DNA of 64,000 nucleotides, taken from the NCBI GenBank assembly GCA_951640165.1, contig OX621252.1, forward strand, positions 29,409,934 through 29,473,933. The letters are read 5' to 3'. The notes below the pieces were generated by a model. It was not told the origin of the DNA, did not search any database, and was given only the letters and a program-made list of their open reading frames with translations. The translations under genes and the position numbers were made by a program. This stretch comes from Pseudoips prasinana (taxonomy: Eukaryota > Arthropoda > Insecta > Lepidoptera > Nolidae). Within the stretch, counting starts at the first letter, position 1. Each line of letters opens with the position of its first letter. Shown here piece by piece: positions 42,046-53,110 of this stretch.

Positions 42046-44413
42046 TTTGTCAAAAATGACAGGTGTATCCGACTCAATATATTTTTTTGTAGTTTGGCAA
42101 ACAAATAAAATAAAAATAAAAAAGGATTTTATTCACGTAGACTTTAAAAAAGCGCTTGTAAATAGTCAGAACATGTTTGTAGTAATATAGTTGTATACAT
42201 TAGATATTATTTCTAGTAACATAGATATTTAGGTACATATTGTATGAAAACATTTATAAAATTTATTTTATTACAGCAATGATATTTAGCTAGCTCGTAT
42301 CAAGTTATTGTCAAGAGATTATGTTTAATTATCTAGTTTAAGTCTAAAATTTTTACTACATATTGTCAATGGTTCTGTCTATATTAAAGGTATTATTATT
42401 ATGACGGACCTTGTGTTAATAACGACGGTCGCGCTTTAATGCTACCACCGGATCCAATGCGCCCCAACTGAGAAGACCCAGCGAAACAAACTCAGTGGGT
42501 TCATCTACTACCGGTTTCAACACGACCCAGTTGAGACGGTCCGGCGAAACATACTCAAGCGGGCATGAACACGGGATTTGGTCCAATTAGAGTAATTATT
42601 TAGTAGGCAAACACAATATATGCTCGATCGGTTGTCTGAATGCTTATTATTTTAGATTATATTTAGGTATACAAAAGAAAAACTTCGAAACAATAACATT
42701 ATTCATTTTGAGACAGAGTCAATAATTTTAAATTAAGTATATGATAGCGATCATTTACAGATAGTTCACGTAACACATTTATATAAAACAATTGAACAAA
42801 GGATATCTATTTCATATTTTTCATTTAAAAGTTCTATGTCTAGAATTTTGCTAGAGAAGCGGTTTATATTTTGATGTGATAGAATTAGAGAGTTATCACA
42901 CTTCTCTATTGTCATGCTTAAATGTTTAAACTACTAACTAAATTGATTTTAATAACATTACTAAAAGATGGTATAAAAAGTGGTATAAAGAGTGAAACAA
43001 AAACTAGATGTCACTTTTAAGGTTTTATCATCTCAAGAAAGTCGAATAACCGCTAATATTTTTTTGAAACTGATGTCCTATGAGTAGTACGATAGCGGTC
43101 AGGAGGATAAGACTTGCTATGCCCCGCGGTTTCACCCGCGACAAACTTTATAAATTATAGCCTACTTATGTGTTTTTTTTATGGCAATCTGCTGTTTTCT
43201 ACAGTAATTTCTGCTAGTGTCATGTAGTAACCACTCATGGGAATCCAAAAGAAAAATAATCTCTAGCGGTTTTGGCATTGCACTCGCAGATGGATGAATT
43301 TTTCTTAGTTTCTTGACACTTATCGTCATATTTTGGACAATTCACACAATATCTTTATAAATTGTAGCCTGTGTTATTCTGATGTATAAGCTATATTCTT
43401 GTTAAGTTTCATTAAAATCAATTCAGTAGTATTTACGTGAAAGAGTAACAAAAGTAAGGAAAAAATTACCATTTGCGAGCTATTCCGGCGTGCACTGCCT
43501 AAACCGCTAGAGGCGCACATTCTACTAACATTATAAATAAATGTATGTATGTATGTTTGTTACTCTTTTACGCCAAAACTATTTTAACGCGGGTGTAACC
43601 GCGGGGCGCAGCTTGTTGTGTATAAAGTTTGAATTTTAACCATTAATACCAAGAGAGATGTAGCACTCAGGCAGCTGAACCATAATTTTTCCACTAACTT
43701 TTATAATTTTGCCTATCTTCAACTACTCTGATTAAGTAACGAGGTTACAGTGTTGTAACTAGGAAGCATTGTAAGTGTGTATCAGTCGTTATCCGTGAAA
43801 ACCTGTAATGGGCTTTATGTTTCCTACTCTAGCAGCAGTTTTTTTCTGTATAGCTGTTGGTTCTCCAATATATACCTAAATAGAAACATTTAAATAAAAT
43901 AAGAATATGTTATATACATACATAACTAAATAAATACATAAATATAAATATATATAAGTGTAAGGATATTATTTCTGAAACGGAAAGCAGTAGATTTATA
44001 TTTTATATATAATAAAGTATATTGGTGAATTTTAAATGTAGAATAAAAAAATATTATTATTATAATTCCAAGACACCCGCAGTATGTACTGTCACGTACC
44101 AATGGTCATTTTAACAGATTTATTTCTACTAAAATTTCACAGTGTAAAATCGACTAAATGCATATGTATTGCGAATAAAGCCCTATTGATATCATAGATC
44201 AACTTACACATTTTATTGACAGTTTTGACAATTTGTAATATAATAATGTCAAAACACGAAACTAGAGGAAAATTCAGGAAAAGTGTAAATCGTAAACATA
44301 ATTGATAGGCTGTGTAAGAAATCAATTATATTTACAAAAAATTACCCTAATTATAGATTTGTCGTAAGGTTTCTTATACCATTAGGCCTTAACTAACATG
44401 GTCACAAGATAAA
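42046..44413. other. Intergenic interval with transposon scraps
   Basis: No exon is recognised. An unusual block at about 42405-42595 contains the paired phrases CCAACTGAGAAGACCCAGCG and CCAGTTGAGACGGTCCGGCG, a diverged internal repeat. Between 43110 and 43620 there are transposon-end pieces (CCGCGGTTTCACCCGCG and its inverse GCGGGTGTAACCGCGGGG). The HTATSF1 promoter must be at the right edge. Confidence 0.5.
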
Positions 44414-46099
44414 ATGGCTCGCCAAACGATGAAATCGGGGTTTGTAATCAAACTTACAAACGAGACCGTACAAAAGTTAGTCGAGGAGGAACAACAAGCT
44501 AAAGCTGTTTTAGAAGCTGAAGGTAATGCTATAAGTACCAGTGGTATCACTGAGGAAAAGCAACCAAGTAGCATAAGTGATGTTGGCGTAAAGCTACCTG
44601 CTAGTGATGCCCATGTTAACAAAACTGAAGAGGTTAGTAATGCCACGAAACCAGATAGTAAAATTGTAGATTTGATACCCCCAGACAGTGACAATAAAAC
44701 TGATGCAAGGGATGAAGATAAATCCATCAACCCAGAGACAGGACAAAATATAAGTGCAGAATCCAAAGTTGACTCCTCATGGGGTGATTATGCACCATAC
44801 ATCACTTATGAAGGTGTCGAAGCTATCTACACTGACCCCTCAACAAACCAAAAGTACACATGGAACAAAGAATCAAATGCCTGGGATGCAAAGAACCCAC
44901 AAGATGTCCCCGACAGGGCTTACAGCTATGAAGATGATACACATATTTACACAGAATCTGATGGTTCAAAATTCTTTTATGATGTAGACAAGAAAGCATG
45001 GATACCTAAAGTTGATGATGACTTCCTAGCTTACTATCAAATGTCCTATGGTTTCATTGACAATAAAACAGATGAAAAAAAAGAAGCTGAAGATAAAAAA
45101 AAAGCACCTAAACCAGCAGAACCTACACCAGGCACCAAGCGGCCCAAACAAGATGCCCAATGGTTTCAACCATCGGAAGACACAAACACTAAAGTATATG
45201 TATCTAATCTGCCTCTAGATATAACTGAAGAAGAGTTTGTAAATTTTATGCAAAAATGTGGCTTAGTCGAACGAGACCCTACCACTCAGAAAATGAAAGT
45301 TAAACTATACATAGATAAGGAACAAAATTGTTTCAAAGGTGATGCTTTATGCACATACATCAAAATAGAATCAGTTGATTTAGCATTAAAACTGCTTGAT
45401 GGCGGTGACTTGAAAGGTAATAAGATACGAGTAGAAAGAGCACATTTCCAAATGAAAGGAGAATATAACCCAGCCTTAAAACCTAAGAAGAAAAAAAAAA
45501 AAGAACTTGAAAAACTAAAAAAAATGCAACAGAAACTGTTTGATTGGAGACCTGAGAAGTTCATAGGAGAGCGGTCAAAACATGAGAGAATAGTCATAGT
45601 GAAAAACTTGTTCCATCCTACAGATTTTGATAAGGACGTTCAGCTTATCTTAGACTATCAACAAGATTTAAGAGAGGAGTGCGCTAAAAGTGGAGAAGTC
45701 AGAAAAGTTGTAATTTATGATAGGCATCCAGAAGGAGTTGCTCAGATTACAATGAAAGAGCCTGAAATGGCAGATGCAGTTGTACAACTTATCAATGGTC
45801 GGTGGTTTGGAAAGCGCCAGATTACAGCAGAGATTTGGGATGGAAGGACAAAGTATAGGATTGCTGAAACCGATGCTGAGATAAGTAAGAGGATAGGAAA
45901 CTGGGATCAATTTTTGGAAGGTAAAGAAGGAGAGGGAGCTAAGAAGGATGCACCTGCAAAGGATAGTACTGAAGGGATGAATAGTGCAGCAAATGAGTCA
46001 AAAGAACAGGGAACTACACCCTCTTCTTTAGAAGTAGAGGATAATGAAAACAAATCAACTGAAGATAATACTGTTGCTGAAGACAAAATGAAATCTTAA
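44414..46099 (+). CDS. HTATSF1: HIV Tat-specific factor 1 homologue (U2 snRNP-associated splicing factor)
   Basis: Tat-SF1 (yeast Cus2; Drosophila barricade) binds SF3b1 and U2 snRNP in the nucleus during prespliceosome assembly. The 561-codon frame is uninterrupted. The N-terminus is acidic and low-complexity. WW-like repeats at about 120-215 (YTDPSTNQKYTWNKESNAW, YTESDGSKFFYDVDKKAW) match the family's N-terminal region. RRM1 starts at about residue 259 (KVYVSNLPLDITEEEF, GDALCTYI). A Lys-rich linker follows at about 355-375. RRM2 at about 392-475 (IVIVKNLFHPTDF ... NGRWFGKRQI) has the R-W-F loop of a U2AF-homology motif. The C-terminus is acidic but shorter than in vertebrates (561 against about 755). 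The start MARQTMKSGF is the first in-frame ATG, followed by the conserved coding stretch. A single coding exon is notable but plausible. Confidence 0.95.
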   Translation: MARQTMKSGFVIKLTNETVQKLVEEEQQAKAVLEAEGNAISTSGITEEKQPSSISDVGVKLPASDAHVNKTEEVSNATKPDSKIVDLIPPDSDNKTDARDEDKSINPETGQNISAESKVDSSWGDYAPYITYEGVEAIYTDPSTNQKYTWNKESNAWDAKNPQDVPDRAYSYEDDTHIYTESDGSKFFYDVDKKAWIPKVDDDFLAYYQMSYGFIDNKTDEKKEAEDKKKAPKPAEPTPGTKRPKQDAQWFQPSEDTNTKVYVSNLPLDITEEEFVNFMQKCGLVERDPTTQKMKVKLYIDKEQNCFKGDALCTYIKIESVDLALKLLDGGDLKGNKIRVERAHFQMKGEYNPALKPKKKKKKELEKLKKMQQKLFDWRPEKFIGERSKHERIVIVKNLFHPTDFDKDVQLILDYQQDLREECAKSGEVRKVVIYDRHPEGVAQITMKEPEMADAVVQLINGRWFGKRQITAEIWDGRTKYRIAETDAEISKRIGNWDQFLEGKEGEGAKKDAPAKDSTEGMNSAANESKEQGTTPSSLEVEDNENKSTEDNTVAEDKMKS

Positions 46100-46131
46100 A
46101 AGTTTTACTAATGTAAGCTATAATATTAATC

Positions 46132-46137
46132 AATAAA
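46132..46137 (+). terminator. HTATSF1: HTATSF1 polyadenylation signal
   Basis: AATAAA lies 33 bases after the stop codon in AT-rich sequence. It is the first match downstream. Confidence 0.75.
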
Positions 46138-46879
46138 TTGTATGGTGGTTTTATTAATTTCATTTTAATTTGTATGGCATTTTAATACCAACCCAAGAAA
46201 TTACATTCTAAACTTTTCTACATACCAGGCTTTGTATGTACAAGCATCACAGACCATAAAGTAAGTAAACAACAATTGCCAATCTTAATTTCATAAATAG
46301 CCTATGTATAGGCTGATTATGCAGGTCTCCTCCTTGCTCCACTTTAATGGAGACCAGGCCTTAAGAATTTCAGGTATGTAAACATAAAATGTCATGAAAA
46401 CATCTGTATTCTGCACAAAATCATGCACTTAACGTATATCTATACATTATAATAAAATTATAGAAAAGTCGAAACTGTACATTGAATATTTTTTTTCAAA
46501 GATACTTGGGGCGTGATCTACTATTGATATTGAACACAAAAATATAGTTTTTAGAATTTTTGTCTGTGTGTCTGTATGTATGTCCGGACTAAACTCAAAA
46601 AGTACTGCATGGATTTACTTCAAATTTTGCATGAATATTACTAAGGGGTTGGGTCAACATGTAGGCTACATATTATCTTGCTATCACCTACGGGAGAGGA
46701 GCTGTGATAATTTATAAAATCTAATGCGGGGCACAGCTACTACATTTATATGCATGATTTTTTCAAAAGATACTGTAGGTACTGAGCATTGATAGGGTTT
46801 TTTTGTATATCAATGGTACTATTCTTATTAATTATTTTTAGTTGTAACATAATTCTCTATGCAGAACATAAATTATGTA

Positions 46880-47122
46880 ACAGGCTGGTTGGTTTGGTTG
46901 ATAGATACTTGCCTTTGACATTTCAGGTTATAGGTATGATTCCCACCCAGGACAGATATTTATCTAAATGGTAATTATATATTATGATTAAAAAAAGGGT
47001 AATTATCTATATAAGAGTGTTACAAAAGAAAAGTAGAATATCAGTGCTCTGGTTTCCATAGTACAAGCTCTGCTTAGTTTGGGATCAGATGGCCATGTGT
47101 GAATAATGTCCCAGATATATTA
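46880..47122 (+). mobile_element. tRNA-derived SINE family C, diverged copy
   Basis: The head TTGGTTTGGTTGATAGATAC and ATGATTCCCACCCAGGACAG is followed by the body with CATAGTACAAGCTCTGCTTA and GGGATCAGATGGCCATGTGT. It is the plus-strand counterpart of 32650-32898. Confidence 0.78.
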
Positions 47123-47467
47123 ATGTTCATGATCATAATGTATTCTTTTGTATTATTTACTTCATATATGGTATTTAAACGTATAATTAATTTTGACATA
47201 TTTTGTAATAAATCTGAAACAGTGAGATGGGTACTCAGCCTTAACTTTTTCCAAAAAAGTTTTATGTAAAACATAATAATGATTTAGATGGTTCCTATTC
47301 TATAAGTTTATATTTATTATGCGCATTATTAATTATTAGTACCTAATCAGGATTTTAATCGTGGAGACCTGTAAATGGCTTTCTGCTGCCTATGAATATA
47401 TCATAAACATTGTGTAGATAAATGCTGTTGGTCTTCCTAAAAAAATAAATAAATAATTTGCATAGAT

Positions 47468-47716
47468 TTGACGGTCACTGTAGCCTAGTTGGTAGTGCTC
47501 CTGCCTATGAAGCTGGTGGTCCTGGGTTCGAATCCCGGTAAGTGCAAATATTTGTGTGATGAGCATGAATATAGGTTTCTGAGTCATGGATGTTTTCTAT
47601 GTATATAAGTATTTATCTATATATATAAGTAAGTATATCTTCGCCAGGTACCCATACTACAAACTTTGCTTAATTTGGGGCTAGGAGGATCTGTGTGACA
47701 TTGTCCCTAAATATTA
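47468..47716 (+). mobile_element. tRNA-derived SINE family C, well-preserved copy
   Basis: The tRNA-like head has TAGCCTAGTTGGTAGTGC (A box) and CCTGGGTTCGAATCCCGG (perfect B box). A body and a 3' (ATT)n-type tail follow. It is nearly identical in layout to the minus-strand copy at 30882-31114. Confidence 0.88.
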
Positions 47717-47780
47717 TTATTATTATAGATACCTATGGTGCACTTAATAAGTTCTAGTATAGGAACTTTCAAGACACATA

Positions 47781-47975
47781 ACCAAATTGTGAGTATACCA
47801 TGATAGTAGCCTGAATACTAACTATATGAATTGGGCTACAATATCCTATTATATACAATCCTATATATATACAATCATTCAATTAACCAAATTGTGAGTA
47901 TACCATGATAGTAGCCTGAATACTAAATACATGAATTGGGCTACAATATCCTATTATATACAATCCTATATACAA
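47781..47975 (+). repeat. 104-bp tandem duplication
   Basis: Units starting ACCAAATTGTGAGTATACC at 47781 and 47885 are nearly identical (CTATATGAATTGGGC in the first, ATACATGAATTGGGC in the second). A partial family A-like repeat follows at about 47998-48112. Confidence 0.85.
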
Positions 47976-48144
47976 GGGACAAGTGGTAAAGCGTCCCAGG
48001 CTCTTGGATGGCTCATTGACTGTTGTCTTTAAACTTATCACAAAGATCAACAGCTTAAGGGTGGCCTCTAAAGAAAATGGACACCAGAAGTCGCCATAAG
48101 CGCCTCCTAACTGATTAATTTATTGTATGAGAACTGCTGTGATT

Positions 48145-51100
48145 TGCTGTGTGGTGACGGCCTAAGAATATCACCACCCCCTCTCATCCCGTGGGGGGAC
48201 GTAAAAGTCGTCCCGAGGGAATATATACCAGAGAACGGGCAGCAGCGTTCTCCTGAGTACCATGTCCACCTTACTGCGATCGCCAACCCGTCTGCCAAGC
48301 GTGGCGATTATGGCAAATCCCCTCAAATGATGGACACAACCAAACCGCGGCCCCCAGTCCCCGGCAGCCCTGCTATTCCCAGCCGTGGTAACAGGCGTGG
48401 TTACGGCAGGGCAGGGGTGCTAAGAATCCCCGGCAGATTCCGCGTTACCAACACCGACGACCGCTCTGGCCCTGGCAACATATAACACACGTACACTGCG
48501 GTCCGACGAGAAGATAACCGAACTGGAGGAAGAATTGAGCAGGTTACATTGGGATATTGTAGGATTATCTGAAGTCCGAAGAGAGGGGGAGGACTCGATA
48601 ATACTGAAATCCGGAAACCTGCTCTATTACCGGGAGGGTGACCAAATATCCCAAGGTGGTGTCGGGTTCATAGTCCACAAGTCCCTCGTGAACCACCTAG
48701 TGAAAATCGAGAGTGTGTCGACGAGGGTTGCGTACCTTATACTCAGAATCACCAAGCGGTATTCGTTGAAGGTTATACAGGTATACGCACCCACTACGAC
48801 ACACTCCGACGATGAGGTCGAGGTTATGTATGAGGACATATCCAGAGCCATACATACCTCTAACTCCTATTTCACTGTGGTCATGGGGGACTTTAACGCG
48901 AAGCTGGGCAAACGATTCGGTAATGAGCTGAGAGTGGGGCAATTTGGAACTGGTGACCGGAACCCCAGGGGCCAAATGTTGGCCGACTTCATGGAGAAGG
49001 AGGGACTCTTTATGATGAATTCCTTCTTCAGGAAGCCGGATCACCGCAAATGGACCTGGGTGAGCCCCGATGGTAAAACTAAAAATGAGATAGACTTTAT
49101 CCTGTCGACGAGACGACAGATGTTCAATGATGTCTCCGTGATCAATGCGGTTAAAACCGGGAGCGATCACAGACTGGTCAGAGGCTCATTGAACCTTAAT
49201 GTCAAACTCCAGAGGTCCCGACTGATAAAGTCTACGCTCCGACCTTTACCTATCCACGTCCAAAACCCCGAACTATTTCAGCTCGAACTGCAAAACCGTT
49301 TCGAATGCCTAGCAGACTCCGAGGAAGTGGACTCATACTATGACAGGCTCGTAGAAGCTGTCCATACGGCTGGGTCTAAGGTCTTCAAGGCCCGCCGTAC
49401 AAACAGAACTAAAAAGATCTGTGACTTTACCCTGCAACTTATGGAAGATAGACGGAAAATGGTTCTGACATCCTCAGATGATGCTACCAGATATCGGCAG
49501 CTCAACAGACAGATCTCAAAGTCTTTGACTCGCGACACGCGGCAATTTAATACAAGTAGTATTAAAGAGGCCATCGAGCGAAACAAAGGCTCTATAGTGT
49601 TCGCAAGAGCTCTGTCTGTTGGACAGAGCCAACTGACGAAGCTGAAGACTGAGGATGGTAGAATCGTCACGTCTAAACCTGAGTTGCTGGGAGAGATCGA
49701 GAAGTTCTACGGACAGTTATATACGACAACACAGCCATCTGTCAAAAGTCATGCCTCAGATCCCAGAGCACGACTAACCCGACATTACACCGAAGACATC
49801 CCGGACGTCAGCCTGTACGAGATTAGAATGGCTCTCAAACAACTCAAGAACAACAAGGCGCCTGGTGATGATGGAGTTACAGCAGAGCTTCTGAAGGCGG
49901 GTGGTACACCAATCCTACGGGCCCTTCAGAAGTTATTTAACTTCGTCATACTAGATGGTCAAACGCCACAAGCATGGCACAGAAGTGTGGTGGTGCTCTT
50001 CTTCAAAAAGGGCGACAAAACCCTATTGAAGAATTATAGACCCATCACACTGCTGAGCCATGTTTACAAGTTGTTTTCGAGGGTCGTTACGAACCGTCTC
50101 GCGCGCAGGTTTGACGACTTCCAGCCTCCCGAACAAGCCGGTTTCCGAAAAGGCTTTAGCACCATAGACCACATACATACGCTGCGGCAAGTTATACAGA
50201 AGACCGAAGAGTATAACAAGCCACTGTGCTTAGCGTTTGTGGACTATGAGAAAGCCTTTGATTCTATCGAAACATGGGCCGTGCTGAGGTCTCTCATAAG
50301 GTGCCAAATTGACTACCGGTATATCGAGATGATAAAGTGTTTGTATGAAAACGCCACTATGTCAGTGCGACTCCAGCACCAGATCTCGAAACCTATCCAC
50401 TTGCAGCGAGGCGTGAGACAGGGAGATGTTATATCTCCGAAACTGTTCACCGCTGCATTGGAAGACGTCTTCAAGCTTCTGGACTGGAAAGGCTTTGGCA
50501 TCAATGTCAATGGCGAGTACATCACTCACCTTCGATTTGCCGATGATATCGTAGTCATGGCTGAGACCATGGAAGACCTCGGTACAATGCTCGATGACCT
50601 CAGCAGAGTCTCTCAACAAGTGGGTCTGAAAATGAACATGGATAAGACGAAAATCATGTCAAACGTCCATGTTACACCCACTCAATTGAAAGTTGGTGAC
50701 TCTGCACTCGAAGTTGTAGAGAACTATATTTACCTAGGACAGACCATCCAACTAGGTAGGTCCAACTTCGAGAAGGAGGTCAATCGTAGAATCCAACTCG
50801 GATGGGCAGCGTTCGGGAAGCTACGTAACATCTTCTCGTCCAAAATACCGCAGTGTCTCAAGTCGAAAGTCTTCGACCAGTGTGTGTTGCCAGTGATGAC
50901 ATACGGAACAGAGACGTGGTCGCTCACTATGGGCCTTATTAGAAGGCTCAAGGTCACCCAAAGAGCAATGGAGAGGGCTATGCTCGGAGTTTCCCTGCGG
51001 GATCGCATCAGAAATGTCGAAATCCGCAGGCGAACCAAAGTCACCGACATAGCCCGAAGAATTGCCAAGCTGAAGTGGCAGTGGGCAGGGCACATAGCTC

Positions 51101-51318
51101 GTAGAGCCGACGGCCGTTGGGGCAGAAAGGTTCTCGAGTGGCGACCACGAACCGGAAGACGCAGCGTGGGCAGGCCCCCTACAAGATGGACCGATGATCT
51201 TGTGCGGGTCGCTGGAAATCGCTGGATGCGGATAGCGCAAGACCGGCAATTGTGGAGATCTTTGGGGGAGGCCTTTGTCCAGCAGTGGACGTCTTTCGGC
51301 TGATATGATGATGAGAAC
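48145..51318 (+). mobile_element. RTE-clade LINE, apparently full length
   Basis: The element runs from GCTGTGTGGTGACGGC (also the left end of the derivative at 58197) to a TGATATGATGATGAG tail. It holds a short upstream frame (48123-48485) and a long endonuclease/RT frame (48424-51303). There is no poly(A); the TGATG-type tail is usual for RTE. The target duplication could not be defined. This is the best-preserved retrotransposon in the window. Confidence 0.88.
48424..51303 (+). CDS. RTE LINE endonuclease/reverse transcriptase
   Basis: The 959-codon frame has no internal stop. The apurinic-like endonuclease starts at about 48480 (ATYNTRTLRSDEK), with WDIVGLSEVRREGED, VVMGDFNAKLG and the SDHRLVRG catalytic His. 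RT follows (NNKAPGDDGVTAELL, KNYRPITLLSHVYKL, LCLAFVDYEKAFDSI, GVRQGDVISPKLFTA, FADDIVVMAE), and then the C-terminal RTE domain (AMERAMLGVSLRDRIRN, KWQWAGHIARRADGRWG, GRPPTRWTDDLVR). The catalytic residues look complete. There is no ATG at the beginning of the frame. It opens after a TAA at 48421 and overlaps the upstream 120-codon frame by 62 bases in the +1 phase, so translation may need frameshifting or reinitiation, or the copy carries one old indel. Confidence 0.9.
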   Translation, partial: ESPADSALPTPTTALALATYNTRTLRSDEKITELEEELSRLHWDIVGLSEVRREGEDSIILKSGNLLYYREGDQISQGGVGFIVHKSLVNHLVKIESVSTRVAYLILRITKRYSLKVIQVYAPTTTHSDDEVEVMYEDISRAIHTSNSYFTVVMGDFNAKLGKRFGNELRVGQFGTGDRNPRGQMLADFMEKEGLFMMNSFFRKPDHRKWTWVSPDGKTKNEIDFILSTRRQMFNDVSVINAVKTGSDHRLVRGSLNLNVKLQRSRLIKSTLRPLPIHVQNPELFQLELQNRFECLADSEEVDSYYDRLVEAVHTAGSKVFKARRTNRTKKICDFTLQLMEDRRKMVLTSSDDATRYRQLNRQISKSLTRDTRQFNTSSIKEAIERNKGSIVFARALSVGQSQLTKLKTEDGRIVTSKPELLGEIEKFYGQLYTTTQPSVKSHASDPRARLTRHYTEDIPDVSLYEIRMALKQLKNNKAPGDDGVTAELLKAGGTPILRALQKLFNFVILDGQTPQAWHRSVVVLFFKKGDKTLLKNYRPITLLSHVYKLFSRVVTNRLARRFDDFQPPEQAGFRKGFSTIDHIHTLRQVIQKTEEYNKPLCLAFVDYEKAFDSIETWAVLRSLIRCQIDYRYIEMIKCLYENATMSVRLQHQISKPIHLQRGVRQGDVISPKLFTAALEDVFKLLDWKGFGINVNGEYITHLRFADDIVVMAETMEDLGTMLDDLSRVSQQVGLKMNMDKTKIMSNVHVTPTQLKVGDSALEVVENYIYLGQTIQLGRSNFEKEVNRRIQLGWAAFGKLRNIFSSKIPQCLKSKVFDQCVLPVMTYGTETWSLTMGLIRRLKVTQRAMERAMLGVSLRDRIRNVEIRRRTKVTDIARRIAKLKWQWAGHIARRADGRWGRKVLEWRPRTGRRSVGRPPTRWTDDLVRVAGNRWMRIAQDRQLWRSLGEAFVQQWTSFG

Positions 51319-51384
51319 TGACAATAAAATTGCTTTGCTAATATTATTTTCAGGAATGTAAGTACATTTTCTAGTATAATAATA

Positions 51385-51745
51385 ATAATGTCCTCCTAGC
51401 CGAATTTCGACCACGGCGGCCATTCTCAACAGAGATTATCCATCTGCGCGGGAAATATTATAGTGCTCAAGTGTGTGCGCAAAGCACTTTCTATTCCATC
51501 ACTCTCATGATCCGATGGGACTCCTACCGACACGACCGTAAAGAGGTCAGGTACAGGACCGACAGCTTTACGTGCTCTCCGAGGCACGGGGGTATAATAC
51601 CGCCAACTCTCAGACTTCGGGCTGATGCTTAGAAATTTTTCTTTTGACAGAAAAGTCCCAAAATCACTTTTGGCCCGACCCGGGATTTGAACCCAGGACC
51701 TCGTTATCTGCGGGTGAACATGCTACCGCTAGACCAACGAGGCAG
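51385..51745 (-). mobile_element. tRNA-derived SINE family B, intact head
   Basis: On the minus strand the head reads CTGCCTCGTTGGTCTAGCGG (A box TGGTCTAGCGG) and later TCCTGGGTTCAAATCCCGG (B box). It ends toward 51385 in (ATT)n. This is the best-preserved of three copies. It lies just downstream of the RTE LINE, whose machinery often mobilises SINEs, but the 3' tails are not the same. Confidence 0.85.
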
Positions 51746-51774
51746 TTTTTCTAGTATATATTTATATTGTGGGA

Positions 51775-52070
51775 AAGTTATCCAATGCCGTCGGATCCCA
51801 AACTAGGCAGAGCCTGTGCCTCTAGTACGAGTTCCTGCAGTTTAGTTACTCGATCACACGTACAGTTTCGTCCCATACATTGAGCACCAGAGTTTTAGTT
51901 CTTAATAGTTTCCGCGAGAGGCGCTGGTGCTCAATGTATGGGAGAAACTGTACGTGTGATCGAGAAAGTAAACTGCAGGAACTCGTGCTAGAGGCACTGC
52001 ACTATGGCAACCAGACAACTGCTTATATTATATTATAGATAAATTACACCAAGGAACAGTACAAATAATT
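51775..52070 (-). mobile_element. SINE family C fragment split by a MITE
   Basis: GGATCCCAAACTAGGCAGAG (left) and CACTATGGCAACCAGACAAC (right) belong together in other family C copies. Here they are separated by the 180-bp palindromic MITE at 51817-51996. Confidence 0.75.
51817..51996. mobile_element. 180-bp palindromic MITE inserted in a SINE
   Basis: The arms mirror each other over about 75 bp (TGCCTCTAGTACGAGTTCCT ... AACTCGTGCTAGAGGCA; ATACATTGAGCACCAG ... CTGGTGCTCAATGTAT). It is flanked by CTG on both sides (51814-51816 and 51997-51999), a possible 3-bp target duplication. No coding content is present. Confidence 0.88.
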
Positions 52071-52091
52071 ATGCCCATCATGCATATTTTA

Positions 52092-52321
52092 CTAGGCGAT
52101 TATAACCTGATGTTCAAACAGTCCGTTTCGTAATTGGCGAGGTTAAACAACTAGTTAGGCTCGCGGTCAGTACATACTTGGGTGACCGCCAAAGTGGTTT
52201 AATTTCCGATAAGCTGTCGGTCCCGGGCGGTTGTAGCCATTAGACAACAGTCGTTAAGTCATGTGCGAGGTCTACTGCGCGGCTTAAACAGCTCCAACTC
52301 TAGGATTACCACTACCACTGC
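52092..52321 (-). repeat. Interspersed repeat family A, inverted copy
   Basis: It contains CAAAGTGGTTTAATTTC, ACAACAGTCGTTAAGTCATG and GCGGCTTAAACAGCTCCAAC, the reverse complements of family A blocks at 29692-29946. Confidence 0.65.
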
Positions 52322-52400
52322 ACTGTTGGTAAATACTTGCCTTTCACGCCGCAGGTCGTGGGTTCGATTCTCACCCAGGACAGATATTTGTGTGCATGAG
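52322..52400 (+). mobile_element. SINE family C, 5' head fragment
   Basis: GTTGGTAAATACTTGCC and GGTCGTGGGTTCGATTCTCA form a tRNA-like A/B box pair, followed by ACCCAGGACAGATATTTGTG. The rest of the SINE is missing. The stretch 52400-53110 to its right has no gene that I recognise. The 64-codon frame at 52769-52963 is unidentified. Confidence 0.65.
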
Positions 52401-53110
52401 TCTGAATAATTATTTATAAAATCAAGTATTTTTAAAAAAAGTAGTATATCTATACATATAGTACTTAGGTACCTACTTACATAAAATTGGAGTGTCTGTT
52501 TGTAATATTGAAATAACCGTTTTATACAGTAAATACACCAAAATAATAATTATACAAGTTTTGTCTGTCTGTCTGTTTGTTCTGGCTAATCTCTGAAACG
52601 ACTGGACCGATTTTGACGGGACTTTTATTGGCAGGTAATAAGAAGTAACTTAGGCTACGATTATTTTAGAAAAATCTTTTATTTTAATTAAAAACAAAAT
52701 AAACTAATTAACACGCAGACGAAGCGCGGGTACAGCTATACAGACCAACTGCAGCGTTCATAGAGTCAATGAACAACTTATTTAATTCAAGTAAAATAAA
52801 ATGTAATAACGAATTTCAGACAGTTTCCAGACTGAGTGAGGACCAAGAAACCGCACCTAACCAAAAAATCCGGTTTCTATGGCAGCCTGAAAATGCCACC
52901 AAAAGAATTAATAGAATATATCCAAGATTAGAAACCAATTTCACAGAAAATTTTAAAAAGTAGGTTAAAAATAAACTGGGTGGTAAACTCTTTCAACTTT
53001 TTGAAAGTATATCTCCATGTTCCTGTTTCCCTGTGGAATACTTATATTTAATTATTATAAAATGTAACTATTTATTATAAAATTATTTTCTAGATTTCGC
53101 ATCTATAGTA

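Noticed and set aside
44389..44766. 125-codon frame antisense to HTATSF1
   Set aside because: It overlaps the conserved HTATSF1 N-terminus on the other strand, with no independent evidence.
47490..47545. Genuine tRNA gene near the perfect B box
   Set aside because: It is the head of SINE family C, with a matching body and (ATT)n tail, and an inverted sister copy at 30882-31114.
48697..51429. Several minus-strand frames under the RTE ORF
   Set aside because: They are antisense shadows of a long conserved coding frame.
51675..51745. Genuine tRNA gene
   Set aside because: A and B boxes are good, but the head is attached to a SINE body present at two other loci. It is tRNA-derived, not a tRNA gene.
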